From assembly GCA_017591395.1 (NCBI GenBank), contig WEDG01003482.1, forward strand, positions 1 to 64,000: 64,000 nt of DNA, in the 5' to 3' direction. This DNA comes from Schistocephalus solidus. Lineage: Eukaryota > Platyhelminthes > Cestoda > Diphyllobothriidea > Diphyllobothriidae. Shown here one piece after another: positions 1 to 12,515 of the stretch (the first letter of the stretch is position 1; every line of letters starts with the position of its first letter). Under the pieces are notes generated by a model, which did not search any database, had not been told where the DNA came from, and worked only from the letters and a program-made list of their open reading frames with translations. The position numbers were made by a program, and so were the translations under genes.

Positions 1-190
1 TCTCCCACCTCCCGTCTTGACTCTGTCTTGGCACCGGGCTCAGTTGGGGGAGGAGGAGAGATTGCAATAGCTGCAGCGCAAGGCTATTATCACTTAAAAA
101 TAATTCACGCGCAAGTCATCATCCCTGCACCACCCTTCCATGGAGCATACGGTGGACATCGTCGGACTTCGACGGTCGAACTTGTGGTTG
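1..190 (+). repeat. GA-rich dispersed repeat, family A, partial
   Basis: Shares an ordered set of segments with copies elsewhere in the window: a '...CTTGRCTCTGTCTTG.CACCGGGCTCA' part, a GA-rich patch, 'AATTCACGCGCAAGTCA', a short 'CCCTGCACCACCC' part, and 'GAGCATACGGTGGACATCGT'. Other copies lie near 23260-23390, 31555-31960, 32555-32800, 41160-41460, 43205-43420, 43560-43720, 43733-44135 and 51755-51980. Non-coding. Copy number and positional GA tract suggest a SINE-like family; no tRNA head was seen. Confidence 0.7.
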
Positions 191-194
191 TAAA

Positions 195-1140
195 CAATGG
201 CCGTGTCGAGGTCGGTGCTCTGCGCCACAGCCCAATGTTTGCAGATGAAATCGCTTATGTGAACCACATTCACGGTAGGATTAACGATGGGGTCATCATC
301 ACCCGTTTCCTCATCGGAACGACGGGAAAGTGCATCCGCGTTGGTGTTTTTTGACCCTGGGCGATACTGGCAGGAGAAGGTGAATGCTTGGAGAGTTTCC
401 TGCCACCTGGCCAGCTGTCCTTCGGCGTCTTTCATACTCTCTAATCACTGTACGGCTTGGTGATCAGTTTGGATGATGGAAGGTTTGCCAATTAAAAATG
501 CATGGAAGTGTTACGCGAAAAGTTATATGGGCTACCAGTTCGCGGCGATAGGTAAAATATCTGCGCTGTGGTTTCGACAACGTCTTGCTTGCGAAGCATA
601 TATGTCGTTCGGTACCAGGGAATTCGGCCTAGGATAATACTGCACCCGTGGCGAACTCACTGGCATCCGTTTCGAGTATGAATGGAGGTGCGTCGGGTTT
701 CGTGTTGGGGAGTGTGAAGACGGTTGTAGATTACAGGTGGGTTTCAAGTTCGCCAAAGGCATTTTGACATTTGTCAGTCCAAAGGAATTTGCAGACTTTC
801 TCTGTTCAACAACGGAGTAGTTGTGCAATCGAAGCGAAATGCCAAATAAATTTTCGGTCATTAGAAGCAATTCCAATAAATCTGCAGAGTTCAGTCACGG
901 ATTTGGGAGTGGGCAAAAATTGAAATGCAATTTTTTGTTTAGAGTTGCGTGTATGCCTTCTCTAAATATTTCAAGTCCCAGGTACGTAAACGTATCGCAT
1001 AAGAAAGTGCATTTCTCTTGGCTAAGGTTTAAGCCTTATCGCGTAATGCTGTTAAGACAGCGGATATGTTCTGGTTGTGTTGGGTTATTGTGCACTATGG
1101 CGTCATCGAGGTATACAAAGCCAATTCGGGAATGACGCAT
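195..1140 (-). pseudogene. decayed Ty3/gypsy pol fragment (RT and RNase H)
   Basis: On the minus strand, in order: the RT catalytic motif FVYLDDAIVHN (YLDD at 1102-1113), then SQEKCTFLCDTFTYLGLEIF (RT palm/thumb boundary). A stretch reads FTLPNTKPDAPPFILETDAS (start of RNase H), and LARWQETLQAF with RPGSKNTNADALSRR gives the RNase H end (about 305-420). The frame is interrupted by several stops and shifts. The upstream RT, integrase, gag and LTRs are absent. The left end runs into a GA-rich dispersed repeat at about 190. Confidence 0.85.
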
Positions 1141-1235
1141 TTTACGACGTGGCGATTACTATCAGCGATAGCAACTTCAATTCTGAGTCCTACCAATGAG
1201 CACCTAGAAGTCAAGCTGCAAATCCAAGCGTACTT

Positions 1236-2045
1236 TGCGTGCTCCGATGACGGCAATAGCCATTTCACTCGCCATTTCTCAGACCAGAAGCTCCCACGAA
1301 TAGTTATTACACGTCCATTTATGAACCTCCTACGACGACCTGCAATGCACACAGAGATCAAAGGGTATCGTAAAAAAAAAACTTTGGCAGCTGCTACGGC
1401 TACCGCACAACAAGAAGCAATTGCGCAGGACACAAACAATCCGCCTTAAACAAAAAAGCCTTCCAAAACGCAAATCTGACACCAAGAAGGAAAACGTTAA
1501 TGGGCAACTGACTTCGAGAGTTGTTTCAAAACTGATCGAACAAGGGGCTTTGACCATTGCCTTGCCCACCACAGGAAAAACTGAGATTAGGAGTCCAGAT
1601 CACGGGCAAAGAGTCTTCACAGTTCATAAGAGCAGGCTATGTAAGAGATTCATCCATCTCAGCCTCATCTTGTTCTGGACAATCCTTCCAAACAGTACCA
1701 CCCCGCGGCACAGCCACCAATCTGACCGGCCCCTTCCTCATTTTAGACACCTTTCTCCCTTCAAACTTCCGGATTATGGATAGAGTTTAATCACAGGCAA
1801 CCCCATTTACAGTTCACTTTCCTAAACTCAAACCGTACCGTGGTCAACTCCCCCCCTCGTGTTCACCCGACACTCTACCCATCTTACCCATATATCAAGA
1901 TTCCAGTAGCCATTGAAGTAGTTATCACGTCAGTTAATGTTGATTTGCTTTGCTTGCGCTTCCGATGATGGTGATAGCCATTTCACTAGAACTGGATAGT
2001 CAGGCCAGAAGCTCCCACACGTAGTTATTTTCACGTCCGTTTAGA
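1236..2045. repeat. direct repeat pair, arms 1236-1322 and 1952-2043
   Basis: Both arms contain, in order, 'CCGATGA.GG.GATAGCCATTTCACT', 'CCAGAAGCTCCCAC' and 'TAGTTATT' followed by 'CACGTCC.TTTA'. The second arm has a short insertion. The sequence just after the first arm (1321-1358: 'ATGAACCTCCTACGACGACC...') recurs at 7282-7318. These are fragments of a dispersed family that I do not recognise. No gene is seen in the interval or in 2050-2640. Confidence 0.6.
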
Positions 2046-2640
2046 ATTTAGAATTTATATTTGGTTAGCACCGGGAAGGTACTGTCTAAGCAAACATTAG
2101 TAACGAAATAAAGTTATGACAATGTATGCAGATAAAATGTACAAATTCATAACTTGTCCTGCTATGTCAACAGTTAGCAATGTTATAAAATTAATGGTGA
2201 ACTAGAAAAAAAAAGCAGTGAAAAAAAAATTCTACCATGAAAATGGAGGCAGAGTTCAATAGGCCTTCATTTTCGAATAGAAGGTAGGAGAAAAAAACTG
2301 CTTAGGAAAAAATAGTCAGGTGGTAGAATAGGGTAATACTGCAGTAGCATTTCAGAATGAGATAATGAAACGTCGAGGTGATTCGTTCTTGATCACTTAG
2401 GCGTATGAAACAGAATCTCACGAAAATGCGTCAATGAACTTCAGTCCTCAGCATCTTAGGATCCATAATTGAATTCTGATGATGGTTAGTATCCAAAGAA
2501 ACCGCAGCATTTAAGACTGTGGACCACCGAATTTGTACGTCCGAATGACGTCCTAGTTTGGAGGACGGGTGATATAAGGAGACATTATAGTTCATGGGCG
2601 TCTCGAGGTAGCGTAAATATAGTTTCAAGAGGGTTACTCA
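2046..2640. other. no gene seen
   Basis: AT-rich, stop-dense sequence with short A-runs near 2205-2310. I see no ORF, RNA gene or repeat copy that can be supported. Confidence 0.5.
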
Positions 2641-3115
2641 AATTCCCGATGGTCCTTTCTCTGAGTCATGGGAAAACTACTGGGAAAAGATGAGGAAAAT
2701 AAAAGGTTAATATAATCAGTGTTAAGATAAATGTGCAGTCTTCGCTTGAATGCAGATAGACTAGTTAACGACCTAATTTCAATTGGCAAGTTATTCCAAA
2801 GAAAACTATACCTAGAAGCAAAGAAGAGAGCGTTTACACGTGGAGGATGCAGGAGGAGGTATAATTAGTGCAGAATTTCTTAGGTTATAAGGAAGACTAA
2901 CGGGGGTAATGACAGAAAGCTTGGGGAGAGTTGAGCTATTTTTTAGTCGGAAAAAGGAGACAAAAGCCTGCTTCAAGTCTCCTGACTCAAAGAAATTTTA
3001 GCTTCGTTAGCTGGCATCTTGTTGAGTAGGAAGTAGTTGAAAGAGTCGGAAATAGGAGTTTTTTTGTGAAATGTCTTTGGACATTTTTCAATTTTTGAAC
3101 GGCTAGATTCGTTCA

Positions 3116-4544
3116 TCAAACCGAAGAAAAGGACAGCAAAAATTCAAGAATGGGAAGTACAAACATACGATAAAGTCTTAATTTAATTTCAGGAAGGTAG
3201 AAATTATAAGAAATAAAGCCGCAAATCTGAGCAGCTTTGGCCGTAATTCTATCGGCATGAGGCGAAAGATCTAATTTATTAGTGTAGCTTAAGCCCAAGT
3301 CCTTGATGGAGGAACATTCAATCATATGGCAACCTTCAAATATAAGAGGTTGCGGCAGCCTTACAGGCCCGAAACTCATGTAGCGACACTTAGTAGGTGA
3401 GAACTCCATTAGCCATGTGGAGCTCCAGGCCGATAGAGCGTCTAAGTCTGAATGAATTTGTTCTAGGCACCGTTCGGTTGTAGAGTTAGAGAAAGAATAA
3501 ACGCATTTGAGATCATCAGCATAAATAAAAGATTGAGAATGTTTAACTATCGATGAAATATCATTTATATACAGTAAGAACAACAAAAGGACCTAATACG
3601 GTACCTTGAAGGACACCACTAACAATCGAGGTAGCACTTGAGTATGAGGACCCTACTAAAACGTTTTGTTTTCGATCATTGAGGTATGATCTAATAAAGT
3701 CAGTAAGGGGACTACGAAATCCTATAGCTTCTAGTTTAGCTAGAAGTCGTTTATGAGGTACTTTATCGAATGCCTTACTAAAATCAAAATAGATGACTAC
3801 TACAGATAGATATTCATTACGAAGAGGGGTTAGTAGATTTAGAAAAGACATGTGGCAGGTTTCACAAGAGCGGTCCGGTAAGAAGCCGTGTTTGGAAATG
3901 TTGATAATTTTATTGTTTATGCAAAAATCCGTGATTTGTTTTGCAATTAGTTTTTCGAAGAGTTTAGCAAAGAGAGGGCGTTTTATGAACACCGCGATAG
4001 TTATGAATGTCCGAGCGGGAACCAGATTTAAAAACTGGTATTATAATAGAAGTTTTCCAATAATCGGGGAAGAAACCATTTTCGAGAAAAATACTGAGAA
4101 TAATTTGCTTAGTAAAGGTGGAAAATCCCTTAACTGTTTAATAAGTGAGTTTGGAATGTTATCAGTTCCAACTGAATGTGAATTTTTTAGGTGAGCTTTT
4201 TCTTTTTGAATACATGAAGGCGAGAAATTAATAGTTGTTAGAAGCGAATTTGAAAGCAGAGGAATTGTGGGAGTGGGGCTAGTTTCAATGGTAAAGTGGT
4301 TGGCAAAAAACGAGTTTAACTATTCTGCTTTGCCCAAATCATCTGTAACAAATTTTCTGTTACAGTCGAGTAAGGGCGGAGTTACACTCAGACGCTTAGC
4401 CGATGACCGAACATGAAAGATTTGAGTAACAGATTTGGATGAATTGGCATCACTTAGTGCCCGAGACTCCCTACGCTTATCTCGCGCGAGCCTTATTCTC
4501 GATGCTAATTCAAATATTTGTGCAATCCTTAAATGAACTGACAA
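3116..4544 (-). pseudogene. LINE reverse transcriptase domain, frameshifted
   Basis: After a linker (4544-4320), the piece at 3992-3561 reads FAKLFEKLIAKQITDF, SKHGFLPDRSCETCH, VIYFDFSKAFDKVPHKRLL and VSGVLQGTVLGP. These are RT motifs 1-4. The frame then shifts near 3570, and 3586-3116 continues LLYINDISS and FIYADDLKCVYSF (YADD at 3512-3523), then the post-catalytic FSPTKCRYMSFG and IKDLGL. The catalytic Asp pair is intact. The break between GP and LLYIND disables translation. Confidence 0.9.
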
Positions 4545-4774
4545 CGAGCTTTAAGATGAATCTTTAAGTTGCTTTCGTAATTTTTTAAGTCTGTTCTGGA
4601 GAAAATGAGGAACAGTAGAAGAAGCTATATGTGAATTAAAAATATTAAACGGGATAAAAGCCTAGATTTTTTCTGTGAGGCTCTGCAATAGCTCACGGAA
4701 AAAGTTTTGATCGTTGATTGAGAATATGCTATGCCCATCTAGAGTGCTTACGAAATTATTTACTGTTTCATGGT

Positions 4775-5480
4775 TTATGTTAGCAAAGTTGAGGTTATTG
4801 CATTTAACCTTAGGCTTCGTAAGAAGGTGAACTGGAAAAAACAGTGAATTATTGCGTGATCACTTGTAAATAGATCATGATGAAAATTCATAAAGAGAGG
4901 GTGGACATCGTTTGTAAAAATTAAATCTAAAATGTTGTCATTTCTAGTAACTGATCTGACCAGTTGGGACATGTTTGAAAAGTTAATAGTATCGACCAAT
5001 TTCTGATGTTTAGGCGGAGAGGAATTGGCCTGCCAGTCAATGTCTGGCAGATTAAAATCGCCTACGATTATTTTGACATCAAACTGAGTGTCTGCAACTT
5101 TTTCAAATAGTTCACAGAGCTCGCTTTCATTGCCAGAATAACACGGTGGATTATAGACACAGCCAATTACCGCTTTTATTGTGCAGGAGGATGACTGAAG
5201 CAAAGCATACATTTCCAGAAAAAGACGAAATGTTCAGATGAAAAGGAAATGTACAAAGGATGACTTAATATAAAGGAGGCAACCACCGCCACGTTTTTCA
5301 GCGCGGTCTTGTCGGTACAAATTGAAATTATCTATAGCAAGCGTCGAGTCAGAAATAAGAGAGTGAGCCCAGGATTCAGTGATGCACAGCACATCTGGAT
5401 CAAGCTCAAAGGCTACTGTTCTAAGCTCAGCCATCTTATTTACAACTGACCTCGCATTGAGTGAAACTAAGCTGAGCGTA
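4775..5480 (-). pseudogene. LINE APE-type endonuclease domain, frameshifted
   Basis: The N-terminal part (about 5480-5234) reads SLVSLNARSVVNKMAELRTV and LDPDVLCITESWAH, with the Asn and Glu active-site positions of AP-like endonucleases. The frame then shifts near 5220. The next part (5212-4775) reads IIVGDFNLPDIDW, with the GDFN metal-binding motif, and TSDHAIIHCFFQF, with the SDH catalytic motif. All key motifs survive even though the frame does not. Confidence 0.85.
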
Positions 5481-5675
5481 TTCCTGAGCGGCAGGTTACG
5501 CTCATCAGTATTTATAAAAAGGATAATTTGGTGGCGGAGAAGAAAAACTGGAAAGAAGAAACGAAAGGTGTGGAACAAAAATTGCTCTGGTCTACAATTT
5601 GTCGAAATGTTAATGTTAAGAGAACTGAGATTATTGTACAGCGGCATATTTGGATGAAAACCTTGGAAGGGAAGG

Positions 5676-6670
5676 CTATATTGTGGCGTTTGAAAGATAG
5701 GGGGTGGCAAAGAAATGAGATTTTTGAGGGACGTTAGCAAAAATTGGCGGAAAACGTGCATTTGAAAAAGAAATAAATGATTTCGAAAAACTGGTAGCAT
5801 AATTTGAAGCGTTAAATATTTGTGGATTTCGGACAATTTTTGGGTTGGGAAAGATGCTAACGTTAGCGTTCGCAGCTGTTGTAGATGCTGAGAGGTTAGC
5901 AGGTTTCCCATCGGTAATGACATTGCTGATTTTAAAGCCTGGATAAGCCACAGATTTAGATTTACTTGGAGTTTTCTTAGGGTTAGTAGATTTGTCAGGT
6001 ATAGCAGGCATGGTTTGCTTCGGATGAGAAAGAAGTGGAGTTGACACTATTTCCCTCAAACCAGAAACAAGGTAAACGGGTGAAGATTCAGCTGGAATCG
6101 AAATTTCTGTCGATCCGGAGGGCCGTGGGCTTGCTTTAGCTACAGGACAAACCTCTGAGATAACTTTTGGTATTGAAGGTGTAGACCAAGGCTTCTTGTT
6201 TGCTAATGAGGGTGAAACCGGACATTCCATTGGGGTTTTATCCCTACAGATAAACAACTTGTTTTTTTTTCAAATATTGAGCTGAGTGCTCATGCCTAGA
6301 GAAATTAAGGTCAAATTCAATCGCTGAAAAAAGTTTGACCAGAATAGGAGGGTTTTTACCACGGGAAGGTAACCTTTTAGCTTCAGCGACTTTAAAGTTA
6401 AAGCCGCACGAGTAAAGGAAATGAAATGCAACGTCCAGGGGGATTTTGCTCTTGGGGAACGTTTTTTAAAAGAAAATTAAAACTTCTCTTATGTCGGTCA
6501 AGTGACTCAGTACTGACCATGTTTATAAAAGGCTCTAGTTTCACGCATTGTTGAGAAGTGAGTGAAGACAATTTTCCCTCAAAAATGGTACCAAGAATCG
6601 TGAAGAGAGAACCATATTTAGACAAAAAGGTATTAAAGTTTTCCAGGGCGTCAAGGTCTAATTTCTTCAT
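5676..6670 (-). pseudogene. LINE ORF1-like remnant
   Basis: Two minus-strand open stretches, 6670-6398 and 6257-5676. The first holds LDRHKRSFNFLLKNVPQEQN; between them the frame continues as AEAKRLPSRGKNPPILVK and LFSAIEFDL, the pattern of the small RNA-recognition-like block in CR1-type ORF1 proteins. The second is Ser/Pro/Asn-rich. A frameshift near 6400 separates them. The function would be nucleic-acid chaperone in the retrotransposition particle. The assignment is moderate because ORF1 is poorly conserved. Confidence 0.55.
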
Positions 6671-6690
6671 GCTTAAGGTGGGTTGTTCTA

Positions 6691-7438
6691 GTGGAAGTTT
6701 TTACGCGAAGAGGATGTTTGCGTCTAAGTACTGACTGGATTTTCATATTGGTTTTTAAAATATAAGTACTTTTTCAAATCAATAATACGAAGGAAAAATT
6801 GTTACTAGTGACGTTTTGCGGAATAAAAGATTTAATATTTTAAGCAAGTCACTGCAAGCAATTATCTGATAGGTAACGAGTTTAAACTGAAAATAGAATT
6901 AGCGAAGAGGCTATGCAGGATGAAAAATTATATCAACTGGTATACCAGTTACTACAAATTATTCTTCGCTGAAAATAAGGTAAACTTACAAATTTTTAAC
7001 TTTATTTCTAGAATCAGCCTTTAGATTCCGTCGTTTTGACGTAAATCTGCGAGAACTTTAATGAGGCTATGTAGGGTAAAAAAGTTTAAAAACTCTATAT
7101 TTCTCCCTTTTGCAATTGCAATAACTGCAGGTATGTGCAGCTGATGATGGGGTAGAAATAAAATTAATTGTCAATAATTAAGCTTTTATTTTCTAAAGGA
7201 AACGTAGAAATCAGTTGAAAATTCGAGAATTCACTTATCTTCAAATTTGAACAAACCGCCTTCGACCTTGACCTTGTGAAGATGAACCTCCTACGACGAC
7301 CTGCAATACACACAGAGATGAAAAATTTCATCATCTGTTTAAGTGGTACCTCTTCTTGTTATGGGCAAGCTACACCTGGTGGTTAGTAACCTTTAAGACT
7401 CATAAATACCCGTACTCATGCTAGCGAAAGGGCTCTCA
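6691..7438. other. no gene seen between LINE and transposon
   Basis: AT-rich with no convincing ORF. It contains the 38-bp fragment at 7282-7318 shared with 1321-1358 and nothing else recognisable. Confidence 0.5.
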
Positions 7439-7899
7439 TACCCTAATAACAATTCGGACGCGAATCGGATCCGATGGTACGAATTTTCGAACGCGAATCG
7501 GATCCGATCATGACTTCGAATTCGGACGCGAATTGGATCCGAAGATTCGTATCTCGTTTTTCAACCGCACAGCGGAACCCCTTACTCCTTTGGTTGACGC
7601 CCATACTAGCTAAACGGTTAAAAACGATCCCCATTACATTCTAATCGAATAGTTATTAATGATATGATGACTCTCGGAAGACTGAGTGAGCAATTAAAAT
7701 ATATTTTGCTTAAAAATATGCAAAGCGTTAGTGTACAAAAATAAATCTTATAAATTTCTCCTAATCAGTTGTCCTGTGTTGAAGGACCCGCCAATCCCTC
7801 AGCCGTTTCATAAGGTATCCACCCTGTAATGAAAAGACAATAAAATTAGTGATGGTGAGTAAACAATGCGCATGTGTTTATGCAGTAAATGTTTGTATA

Positions 7900-8640
7900 A
7901 AAGGTTGATAATAAAAATCTACGTACCGTCAGCACAGTGCCCCAGGGCTGCCTTTAAGCCCCTTTTCTGCAGTCGGTCATATGCCTTTTTAAAGGCATTT
8001 TTAAAAGCTCGTTCTAGCTGCAATTTGTCCGACTTTTGTGGAATATTCCAGAGATTGAAGACGTCTGCGGTGCACATGAATTAGTTAATAATGAAATATT
8101 TCTTACCCAAAAGAATTCCGCATAAAGGGGAGAGAAAAAAGGCCTATTTGTCCTAGTGGCGATCGTAGAAAGTTAGCCGGTAGGTCACCTCATCGGCGAA
8201 GAGCGATGTGAAAACGCGATCAGCAAAATTGCTGACGCTATCACCGCCAAGGGAGGCCGAATGTGTAACCTAGTAAGACGGTAATTAATGTCCAGAAAAC
8301 CTACCAATTGCTGTCTATATGCCCTCTCTGCGACAACTTTGGTCAGGGCATCAACTTCGTCAAGGGCGATGCCGTGTTGCCACCACCTCCACTTTCTAAG
8401 CCTGCAAAAGCCTTATTTCTTGCATTTGGCTTTGCGTTATCCATCGAAGACTTGCTTTGATGGCTGATCGGCTGGGTCTTCTTGTTTTATTACCACGTCG
8501 CCTCTTTTTTTGCGCCGAATCCCGTCTAGAAAGATGATCTATGGAAGGTAATGGCTTACCCGCATGTGAAGGAGACTGGAAAATAGGTATAGTTATGCTA
8601 AAACCGCCGCTTCCAGATGAATTGTCCTAAAAATGGTAAC
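7900..8640 (-). pseudogene. possible further exons of the copy-1 transposon gene
   Basis: On the minus strand, 8640-8560 reads SSGSGGFSITIPIFQSPSHA and meets a GTAAGCC donor. Nearby sequence to about 8400 is basic (RRDSAQKKRRRGNKTRRPSR). At 8035-7925 an open stretch reads KLQLERAFKNAFKKAYDRLQ then KRGLKAALGHCADG before a GTACGT. The frames are not continuous and borders are not resolved. I infer a split, decayed transposon gene. Confidence 0.35.
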
Positions 8641-8913
8641 GGTGGTAATTGTTCTGCATACCTATGACAGCGAGAGGAACGGGATGTTCGAAACGAAAAC
8701 GTTGGAATCTATAGGGCCCAGTATGAAATCCATCTTTAGACATAATGAGCTACAACCAAATAGGAAAAACGGATGATGAATGCAAAAATAGTTCACAAAC
8801 AATGAACTCCATAATTCTACCTAGGATAGGCCAAAACCCGAGCTTAGTTTTCTTATGTATAGGGAGCCCATCAATAACTAAATAAGTTACAACAATATTG
8901 CCTATTTGACGCC

Positions 8914-9400
8914 TCAAAACTGCTCAGTTAACTGTTTCACAAGTACTAAATGATCGTACTCACCACTGCCCATTGCCGTCACCGTTGAAACATCACTTTT
9001 CCAAGCCAACAGCGTTCGTGCGTCTGCGGGAAGGTCAGAGGTCAGCCGTCTTATAATCTTCAGAAGACTGCTCTGGTGAATCAATGGCATACGCGAGCGT
9101 ATTGCCCAAGAACTCATAGCCTCTTTAAACTTAGGTTCCTCTTCAATTGTAGGTGTGCTTGAAGAGTTGTTTGGTGCAATGTCAGATACATCTGATGTCA
9201 AACTTGCATCCTCATCAACAGAGGAAATCTCTAAGTCATCATATGACGAACTAGAGGAAGAAGTCAGATGCCACGACGATTAAGATGAGTTGGACGGATA
9301 CATTTCCCTCATATTCTCGGCAATTTGACGTAAATCATCCAGAAAAACTTTCTGGGCACGTCTCCTTAGTGTTTTCGTAGATACTGCTCTAAACATTCTG
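8914..9400 (-). pseudogene. transposon-encoded protein with LPxDARTLL motif (copy 1)
   Basis: It starts MFRAVSTKTLRRRAQKVF near 9398 and continues [15 protein letters not shown]. After a stop codon near 9281 it continues through a Ser/Asp-rich stretch to LLKIIRRLTSDLPADARTLL, then GSGEYDHLVL and a stop at 8914. The 'L...LPxDxRTLL...GGxYxHFGL' layout recalls the uncharacterised transposon-associated proteins common in invertebrate genomes. The copy-2 paralogue lacks the stop, so it is a lesion of copy 1. Likely accessory or DNA-binding; no catalytic domain is seen here. Confidence 0.6.
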
Positions 9401-9671
9401 CAAAAAAAGCAAAAAAACGGTAAGTATAGACAGAACAGGGGTGCAGGCAGTTTAGTGACCGCGTCGCAGCAGGACAGCGCAGGAAGTGGCATGGCACGGC
9501 GCGCGCGGGATTGACAGCTCAGTGCCCGATCGATTTGCCAATAACACAGCGCGCATTCTCTTGCGCCCTTAGCGACGCGTCATCGAGGTACACTAGCAAC
9601 CAATCAAATTCCAGATGCGATTAACGTACGACCGTTCTAGCCTCGAATCGTATTTCATTGCTATTAGGGTA

Positions 9672-11894
9672 TTAAGAATTTATATATCCATTATCTAAAA
9701 CCAGCTTTTTTCTACTGTTAAAACATATTTAAACATTTATGATAATTGTACATTTTCAAATCTTTTTGCATAGCGTCTTTATTTTTATATATCATTTAAT
9801 GATTTTTTTAAAACAATTGCGTTAAAACTAATTTGCAAAAATTTATTTTTTTATCTCTGCCCGTTAGTAGCATATTTGTTTTCCATTTTTAGCATCATAT
9901 ATGCTCTACGTAATTAGAATTGGCGACGAGCCGCATGCCTAGGTTTTTATATAGCTTTATGAAACAAATAGCACTAGCTGTTTCGTAAAGCTAGATCACA
10001 TAAAATCAATACTACATTATAAAATACGAATATGAAGACTAAAGGACTGCATTTAAAGTTCTTACCGTTTAAATCTTCGTGATTCTAATCCATTTTCACC
10101 TTTTTTAGTAATCAGTTCAACAAAGTCTAATTAGTCGGCAGACTCCACACCGGAATCGACTGCGCTCGCATCTGATTGGAAGTGCCTATCCTTTCGAATC
10201 AACCGCAGACGTTTCCACCTCTGTCAAATGAATACTCTCGAACTTCAATAACAGACTAGTCTTGACCCTAACCATTCTTACCCTGATACATTAATCCCCG
10301 ATTCTATAAAGCTGTTTTATTCTAAAATTTTGCTACTTCTTAACCTATGAAAAACAGGTTTTTTTACTTAAAAACAAACTAATCATTTCGAACGCTGATA
10401 TTTAAGCAAACAAACAGAACAAAGCAAAAGTAATAAATGAAAAGAGGAGTTTGTTTTCGGTTTTTGTCCTGTGTTCTAAGGATTCAACGGCACCCAAGCA
10501 GTGCCAAATTGAATAAACCTATTTATTTAGTAGATGGACTAGTGCTACCTGTATCAGAAGTTGAAACGTAGCCAGTGCATTGCATAGGCCGATGGGTATT
10601 GTCTCGAATTCAAACAGCCATTGTGGTGCGGTAAATACTCTCTTGTGGCGATCAGTGGGTTCGATTCCCACCTGTCAATATCCAGATTGCAAGTCTCATG
10701 TTGAAAAACAGCAAGCGCATGCCTGTGAAGCAGGGAATAAAGTCTATGCGGGGGAGTGGAAAGGAATCATGGGTACTCAGTGCATTTAGTCGGTGGAATT
10801 CGACACAGAGGCCTATGTTTAGAGGCATCTCAAATAGAACTCTTAGCTGTCGTAAACAATCACTTAGCATACGATTCATGAAGTGTGAAGGGAGAAAGGG
10901 AAATAAGAGATAAGTTGGCACACATGTCTCCCGACTTTTCCTGTTGGGTTGTAGACTATCCTGTCGGAAAGCCAACAAGGGCATGATAACGGTCGATCAG
11001 GCCATGTACCTAAACTGGCGTTTGCCAACATGATATAGGTCTGAAAAGACGAACCGTTACCATCTTCATCCTCGGTAAGATTAACTAATGCATGATACTA
11101 TGATATTATAGTCATATGAAACAAACGGCGATTCACTTGTAACGCTGTCCAGAGGTGTTTTACCTCCTAAAAACGTTAAGTGTCATCTTCTCTTTCATTT
11201 CCGCTTTAAAGAAGATAATACCTCCCCCAAAAATGCCATAGACATGGTGTTCAGTGCGGACGGCCATCGGGGAAAAAATTCGAAAAGTTAATCTGCAGGC
11301 TAATGCAAAAGCATGCAGCAGGTGCTGCAAAAGCATGCTACACACGACGCGAAGCTGGATTACATGACTTTTGTTATCGACCGTCTAAAAACAGAAGCAG
11401 CACCTGCGGCCCACTGGGATAGCCCGATCATGGACCAGGTCGTGTCGATTGCGGATTACGCAATATCTCCGCCAAAATCTGCAATAAAATCTTCCGTCAG
11501 CCTATGATAAATTATTTCGGTATCCCTAAACAATCTGCACAGATTACCAACGTATATTCCCTGGGTGGAGAAAATACCCTAGCATTTTGCTGGGCGTATT
11601 TCAATGCACTTTTGAGTGAGAAAGCTTGCACACTTTCTCACTTCCTATGGACGCAAGCCTAGGAAGAGAGTAATTTATGGTTCCCCTATATATCAGGTAG
11701 TTCTTGGTAAGATATACCACTGCATAACTGAAACACCTGGAATATAGAAGTTTTCGGCGATAGAATGCTGAATCAAAGTTCCGAAAAACGTAAATTAGAG
11801 GAGGTTTTTAAAAATGATTGCAAAAAAGCCTACGAACGCCTCCGAAAAGTGTTGAAAGGCGAAAGGTAAGCAGTACTCATTGCATGTTTCTAAT
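9672..11894. other. no gene seen between the two transposon copies
   Basis: AT-rich left half. At about 10610-10680 a tRNA-like B-box (GGGTTCGATTCCCACC) sits in sequence that does not fold as a full tRNA, suggesting a SINE remnant. An ORF at 11313-11507 has no recognisable motif and ordinary composition. The first FAM135 exon might lie here or further left but was not identified. Confidence 0.45.
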
Positions 11895-12515
11895 AATAAT
11901 TCGGACGCGAATCGGATCCGACGATACGAATTTTCCGGACGCGAATCGGATCCGACCATGACTACGAATTCGGACGCGAATCGAAACCGAAAATTCGTAT
12001 CTCGTTTACAATCGCACAGCTGAACCCCTTACTCATTTGGTTGACGCCCATACTAGCTAAACGGTTAAAAAACAATCCCCATTACATTCTATTCGAATAA
12101 TTATTAAAGATAAGGTGACTCTCGGAAGACTGAGTTAGCAAGTAAAATATATTTTGTTTAAAAATATGCAAAGCGTAAGTGTACAAAAATAAATCTCATA
12201 AATTTCTCCTAATTAATAGTCCAGTTTTGATGGACCCGGCAATCCCTCAGCCGTTTCATGAAGTATCAACCCTATAATGAAAAGACAATAAACTAAGTGA
12301 TGGTGAGTAAACAATGTGCATGTTTTTATGAAGTAAATTTTTGTATATAACGTTGATAATTAAAATCTACTTACCATCATCACAGTGCCCCTGGGCTGCC
12401 TTTAAGCCACTTTTCTGCAGTCGGTCATATGCCGTAGGCTCCTCTTCAATTGTAGGTGTGCTTAAACATTTTTTTTCAATTTATTGAGGGAAATAGGCAT
12501 GGGCCTTTGAGTACC

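Larger units (their letters stand above)
2640..6690 (-). mobile_element. near full-length but broken CR1-like non-LTR retrotransposon (LINE)
   Basis: Read from 6690 downwards, the element shows a probable ORF1, an APE-type endonuclease and a reverse transcriptase, in LINE order. All parts are on the minus strand and each is split by frameshifts or stops, so it is a dead copy. The region 2640-3110 would be its 3' part and holds no ORF. I assign it to the CR1/Jockey side from the endonuclease plus YADD RT layout and the ORF1 character; a phylogeny would be needed for the clade. Confidence 0.8.
7439..9671 (-). mobile_element. TIR DNA transposon copy 1 (2.2 kb, internally decayed)
   Basis: The ends are inverted: the left begins TACCCTAATAACAAT and the right end, reverse-complemented, begins TACCCTAATAGCAAT (14 of 15). 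TA flanks both ends, compatible with a TA target duplication. Just inside the left end, a unit of about 35 bp (GGACGCGAATCGGATCCGA core) is repeated three times at 7449-7545. The coding strand is minus. A shorter copy of the same element lies at 11895-13557. The superfamily is undetermined. Confidence 0.75.

Noticed and set aside
7449..7545. CRISPR-like array (three ~35-bp repeats)
   Set aside because: The units are adjacent without unique spacers and recur at the end of a second transposon copy; they are subterminal transposon repeats.
10610..10685. tRNA gene suggested by GGGTTCGATTCCCACC
   Set aside because: No acceptor stem or anticodon arm; more likely a SINE relic.
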